In this document: positions 15,213 through 17,767 of the stretch, piece by piece
How the letters are laid out: every line of letters begins with the position of its first letter
How positions within the stretch are numbered: position 1 is the first letter of the stretch
Assembly (NCBI GenBank): GCA_002415855.1
Contig: DIAS01000165.1
Location: 1 to 17,767, forward strand
From: Bacteroidales bacterium UBA5072
GTDB taxonomy: Bacteria; Bacteroidota; Bacteroidia; Bacteroidales; UBA10428
Length of the DNA stretch: 17,767 nucleotides
Direction of reading: 5' to 3'
The notes under the pieces: model-generated
What the model saw: the letters and a program-made list of their open reading frames with translations, nothing else
Told to the model about the DNA's origin: nothing
The model's database searches: none
Position numbers and translations under genes: made by a program

Positions 15213-15641
15213 TTAGTTCTTTGTATAAACCGCTGTTACGTGGTCAACCACCCCACTGCCATCGTCTACCGTATAGGTCCAGTTGATTTCATCAAAACCG
15301 GTCGAGATGAATCCTGATCCGGCAACCTCATAGCCACCCTCAATCGTCTGATTGCTGATTGTCAGGCCCATCCCCGACACGCTGGCATATGCCGGAGCAC
15401 CAACGCCGTAAAAATTATCGATGATGACGCCATTCGCATTATCCGGATCAGGTGAAATGGCAACGGAATATACCGATGTGGTGGATTTGAATATTTCACT
15501 GTCCTCATCGCAGGTCCAGTCACCCTCAAGTTTTGCCACTGTAGCGTTACCGCCAATCAGGTCCTCTGCAACGTCACAGGAGTTCAAAACCAATGCCAGA
15601 CCCATTACAGCTGTCATCAGCCGCAATATCCTTTTATTCAT
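15213..15641 (-). CDS. Small secreted lipoprotein of unknown function, beta-rich
   Basis: From the start at 15641 the product has 142 residues with a lipoprotein signal peptide: MNKRILRL, a hydrophobic stretch, then LNSC with Cys22 as the likely lipidated residue. The mature part begins with a Gly/Asn linker, then KLEGDWTC, and continues as alternating polar/hydrophobic strands (YSVAIS, GVIIDNFYG, GLTISNQTI, INWTYTVDDGSG, VTAVYTKN), which suggests a small beta-barrel or sandwich. The opening and strand pattern recall lipocalin-like lipoproteins of Bacteroidota, but I cannot name the family with confidence. Two further in-frame ATGs (15656, 15680) would only lengthen the basic N-terminus; 15641 gives the most typical signal peptide. 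It is convergent with crtB, 11 bases away, and its upstream side carries the degenerate heptamer repeat at 15706-15742. Confidence 0.75.
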   Translation of the reverse strand: MNKRILRLMTAVMGLALVLNSCDVAEDLIGGNATVAKLEGDWTCDEDSEIFKSTTSVYSVAISPDPDNANGVIIDNFYGVGAPAYASVSGMGLTISNQTIEGGYEVAGSGFISTGFDEINWTYTVDDGSGVVDHVTAVYTKN

Positions 15642-15705
15642 ATCGCTTACTTTCATATTGCTTGTTTTACGTTTTTTCATTTAGTCATTCGCCGTCGACC
15701 ACTGG

Positions 15706-15742
15706 CCTAAAGCCTATGACCTGTAACCTATAGCCTAAGCCT
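15706..15742 (-). repeat. Degenerate heptanucleotide array in reverse orientation
   Basis: On the plus strand the units are CCTAAAG, CCTATGA, CCTGTAA, CCTATAG, then a 6-base CCTAAG and CCT. The clean arrays at 5514 and 17725, read on the opposite strand, have CCTACAA units. The frame of CCT every seven bases is therefore shared, while the other four positions vary. It looks like a decayed or related member of the same repeat class, inverted. It lies in the 228-base gap (15642-15869) between the divergent lipoprotein gene and lemA; the rest of that gap shows only a possible promoter. Confidence 0.6.
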
Positions 15743-15785
15743 GAAAACAATTTCCATCCAATTCCATGCCAAATTCACTGCAATG

Positions 15786-15797
15786 TATTATTTTCGG
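15786..15797 (+). promoter_or_regulatory. Possible promoter element for the lemA cluster
   Basis: TATTATTTTCGG resembles the candidate crt element TATATACTTTCGG and is close to TAnnTTTG. It would give a leader of roughly 70 bases before the lemA ATG. No TTTG is seen at the -33 distance, so support is weak. Confidence 0.28.
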
Positions 15798-15869
15798 CAT
15801 CGGATTTCTGGATGTTTAACGAAATTCTCGTGTGATAAGTTCAAAAATTAACCCAATAATTATCTAAAG

Positions 15870-16460
15870 ATGAAAACTAGCAGAATTACGCTTATTGTTG
15901 TTTTGGCATTGGTTGTTATCCTTTTTTTCAGGGGTTGCAGTGAATACAACAAACTTGTGACCTTGCGTGAACAGGTCAACCGTGACTGGGCAAATGTGGA
16001 GAACGTCTACCAGCGTCGTGCAGACCTGATCCCCAATCTGGTGGAAACCGTGAAAGGCTATGCTGCTCATGAACAGGGCACCTTTACACAGGTAACTGAA
16101 GCAAGATCAAAAGCTACCCAGGTAACCATTGATGCAGCCAATATGACTGAGGAAGATCTGAAGCGCTTCCAGGCAGCACAGGGTGAAATTAGTTCCGCCT
16201 TGTCACGGCTGCTTGCTGTTGCTGAAAATTATCCGGATTTAAAAGCCAACCAGAATTTTCTCGAACTCCAGGCACAACTGGAAGGCACTGAGAATCGTAT
16301 CGCCGTTGAAAGGAGAAATTTCAATGCAACAGCAACTACATATAACACTACTGCTCAGAGATTCCCGATTGTGATCCTGGCAAAAATGTTCGGATTTGCC
16401 CTGAGGCCTTATTTTGAAGCCGCAACCGGAGCAGAAAAGGCACCGGAAGTCAAGTTTTAA
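15870..16460 (+). CDS. lemA: LemA family membrane protein
   Basis: This 196-residue protein has one N-terminal membrane segment (about 6-20) and a helical domain. The LemA hallmark is plain: EYNKLVTLREQV, then DWANVENVYQRRADLIPNLVETVKGYAAHE (about 39-68), followed by FNATATTYNTTAQRFP and the hydrophobic ILAKMFGF near the end. A cysteine at 23 follows the membrane segment, but FRGC is a poor lipobox, so it is read as a membrane anchor. The molecular role of LemA is not established; the family is repeatedly found beside TPM-domain genes, as here, which points to a membrane-associated complex. Two TPM genes follow at 11 and 22 bases, so the three form one operon. The ATG at 15870 is preceded by A/T-rich sequence. 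Confidence 0.94.
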   Translation: MKTSRITLIVVLALVVILFFRGCSEYNKLVTLREQVNRDWANVENVYQRRADLIPNLVETVKGYAAHEQGTFTQVTEARSKATQVTIDAANMTEEDLKRFQAAQGEISSALSRLLAVAENYPDLKANQNFLELQAQLEGTENRIAVERRNFNATATTYNTTAQRFPIVILAKMFGFALRPYFEAATGAEKAPEVKF

Positions 16461-16471
16461 AGGGAATACTG

Positions 16472-16915
16472 ATGAAGGCATCCGAGTTTTTTACACCCGA
16501 AGGAAGGAAGCTGATTGAAGAGGCAATTGCCGGATCAGAAATGGAAACATCAGCGGAAATCAGGGTACATATTGAATCAGCCTTTAAAGGTCAAATCCTT
16601 GACCGGGCTGCAAAGGTTTTTGCAGACCTGAACATGCATAAAACCAGGCTTCGCAATGGTGTGTTGATATTCTTCAGTATTGAAAACAAACAGTTTGCCA
16701 TACTGGGTGATGCAGGCATCAATCAGCTTGTGCCCGGCAACTTCTGGAATGAAATTAAAAACGCTATGGAAGATCATTTCAGAAACTCGGATTTTGCTGT
16801 GGGACTGGCTGCCGGGGTGAAGATGGCCGGTGAGCAGCTGAAGAAACATTTCCCGCGTCAGCAGGATGATGTGAATGAATTGTCCAACGAGGTATCCTTT
16901 GACAGCAGTGAATAG
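16472..16915 (+). CDS. TPM-domain protein without signal peptide
   Basis: This 147-residue protein consists of a single TPM (DUF477-type) domain: FFTPEGRKLIEEAIAGSEMET, SAEIRVHIES, NGVLIFFSIENKQFAILGDAGIN and an FAVGLAAGVKMAGEQLKKHFP end. There is no signal peptide or membrane segment, in contrast to the next gene, so it is expected in the cytosol or at the inner face of the membrane. The alternating strands and helices fit the TPM fold known from the plant photosystem repair protein TLP18.3, where weak phosphatase activity has been reported; activity here is unknown. A disordered acidic tail (about 130-147) ends the chain. The ATG lies 11 bases after lemA. The LemA, soluble TPM, membrane TPM trio is a recurrent Bacteroidota arrangement. 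Confidence 0.88.
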   Translation: MKASEFFTPEGRKLIEEAIAGSEMETSAEIRVHIESAFKGQILDRAAKVFADLNMHKTRLRNGVLIFFSIENKQFAILGDAGINQLVPGNFWNEIKNAMEDHFRNSDFAVGLAAGVKMAGEQLKKHFPRQQDDVNELSNEVSFDSSE

Positions 16916-16937
16916 AAATAATTTACATATTTTAACC

Positions 16938-17720
16938 ATGCGCCTTTTCACAATTATTCTGGCAGTCCTGCTGATTTCGGCAAGTACGGACGCACAGTAT
17001 ATTCCCAAACCAATGATTCCCAAAAGGCTGGTAAACGATTATACCGGCCTGTTAACCTTGCAGCAGCAAATTGAGTTGAATAACAAGCTGCTTGCTTTCA
17101 ACAACGAGACATCCACGCAGATTTTCGTACTGACCTATGACAGCCTGCAGGGATATGAAATTGCCGATTATGCCGTGAGACTCGCCAACCACGAAGGCTG
17201 GGAGATAGGACAGAAAGGCAGAGACAACGGTATTTTAATATTAATCAGTCCGGCCAGTCATAAAATGACCATACAAACCGGTTACGGGCTCGAAGGTGCC
17301 GTACCGGATGCCATTTGTTCCAGACTGATCAATACCGTTTTGACTCCTCATTTTAAAGCCGGAGAATATTATGCTGGTCTCGATTCAGTTACAAACGTAC
17401 TGATGTCCCTTACTCGTGGTGAGTTTACCGCACAGGACTACTTGAAGAAGAATGAAGAGCATCTGCCTGTCATCGTTATTTTGCTGATGATCCTGTTCTT
17501 CTTTGTTTTCATGGTTGCTTCAGCCCGACGCAAAATTTATTCACCCAGGCACACCATACCCTGGTGGATGTTAATGGGTGCAGGTGGTTCAAGGAACAGC
17601 AGTTGGGGCAATTTCACCTCCGGCAGCGGCAGCTTCGGCGGCGGGGGCGGGGGTTTTGGAGGCTTCGGAGGCGGAGGCGGAGGAAGCTTCGGCGGCGGGG
17701 GCGCAAGCGGGGGATGGTAA
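16938..17720 (+). CDS. TPM-domain membrane protein with Gly-rich tail (YgcG type)
   Basis: This 260-residue protein has a signal peptide (1-20, ending STDAQ), a TPM domain (about 30-165; VNDYTGLL, TSTQIFVLTYDSLQG, GRDNGILILIS, GYGLEGAVPDA), one membrane helix (about 177-195) and an extreme Gly/Ser/Phe tail (about 217-260) ending ASGGW. The tail plan, repeated GGGG blocks with F and S then A-S-G-x-W, is typical of YgcG-like proteins and probably faces the cytosol if the TPM domain is periplasmic. Its function is unproven; cell-envelope stress or protein quality control has been suggested for relatives. The same frame is open upstream into the previous gene, but ATG 16938 is chosen because it starts the signal peptide. 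A heptamer repeat array starts four bases after the stop codon. Confidence 0.93.
   Translation: MRLFTIILAVLLISASTDAQYIPKPMIPKRLVNDYTGLLTLQQQIELNNKLLAFNNETSTQIFVLTYDSLQGYEIADYAVRLANHEGWEIGQKGRDNGILILISPASHKMTIQTGYGLEGAVPDAICSRLINTVLTPHFKAGEYYAGLDSVTNVLMSLTRGEFTAQDYLKKNEEHLPVIVILLMILFFFVFMVASARRKIYSPRHTIPWWMLMGAGGSRNSSWGNFTSGSGSFGGGGGGFGGFGGGGGGSFGGGGASGGW
17621..17717 (+). repeat. GC-rich low-complexity tract encoding the Gly tail
   Basis: Nearly all codons are GGN or AGC/TTC, giving dense G runs on the plus strand (two adjacent runs of five G around 17643-17653 and another near 17708-17713). The base composition differs sharply from the rest of the window, but the reading frame is intact and the encoded tail is normal for this family, so it is read as coding low complexity rather than a foreign insert. 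Confidence 0.75.
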
Positions 17721-17724
17721 TACG

Positions 17725-17767
17725 GTTGTAAGTTGTAGGTTGTAGGTTGTAGGTTGTGGGTTGTGGG
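17725..17767 (+). repeat. Second heptanucleotide array, six units, cut by the window edge
   Basis: Units in order: GTTGTAA, three GTTGTAG, two GTTGTGG, then a final G at the edge. The unit and strand match the array at 5514-5632, and both begin with GTTGTAA followed by GTTGTAG runs. It begins four bases beyond the stop of the YgcG-type gene. The total length is unknown. Confidence 0.95.

Noticed and set aside
15819..15831. ACGA-N5-TCGT inverted repeat as a lemA operator
   Set aside because: Four-base arms are too short to distinguish from chance and no family consensus fits.
17640..17717. Strong G-quadruplex in the Gly tail
   Set aside because: Most G runs are two bases long and the longer runs are about 50 bases apart, so a stable three-tetrad structure is not well supported.

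Overview
The window reads as chromosomal DNA of a Bacteroidota member, probably an anaerobe or microaerobe of the Bacteroidales/Marinilabiliales type. The evidence is the gene order uppS-bamA-ompH-ompH-murI, which is characteristic of that phylum; start codons preceded by A/T-rich sequence rather than Shine-Dalgarno sites; several promoter elements of the phylum's TTTG / TAnnTTTG type; a two-subunit KorAB oxidoreductase; and a Bacteroidetes-style LemA-TPM-TPM cluster. No tRNA, rRNA, CRISPR array, transposase or phage gene was seen.

Layout. (1) 1-4944, plus strand: an envelope-biogenesis run made of the 3' end of uppS (undecaprenyl diphosphate synthase), bamA (outer-membrane assembly pore), two Skp/OmpH chaperones and murI (D-glutamate for peptidoglycan). 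(2) 4934-5449, minus strand: a gamma-class carbonic anhydrase-like hexapeptide protein whose 3' end overlaps murI. (3) 5450-5780: a gap holding 17 copies of a 7-bp tandem repeat and a leader with a Crp/Fnr-like site. (4) 5781-8653: korA-korB, a ferredoxin-dependent 2-oxoacid oxidoreductase. (5) 8773-11751: a 992-residue protein that joins two response-regulator-like domains to the ATP-binding half of PEP synthase and ends in a C-terminal domain I cannot name; it lacks the phosphohistidine and PEP-binding domains. (6) 11745-12662, minus strand: a tandem universal stress protein, divergent from (7) 12789-15201, a translationally coupled crtI-crtB type pair for a carotenoid-like or other C30/C40 isoprenoid. 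(8) 15213-15641, minus strand: a small lipoprotein. (9) 15870-17720: lemA and two TPM-domain genes, followed directly by a second array of the 7-bp repeat that runs off the window.

Most genes are housekeeping or well-known families. What stands out is the receiver/ATP-grasp hybrid at 8773-11751, the dispersed heptanucleotide arrays (two clean, one degenerate and inverted), a prenyl synthase with altered active-site positions, and three tail-to-tail gene junctions with no room for an ordinary terminator. The genes do not form one pathway. The first block serves envelope assembly, korAB serves central carbon and electron flow, usp-crt suggests stress and pigment or isoprenoid metabolism, and the lemA block is membrane-associated with a poorly known role.
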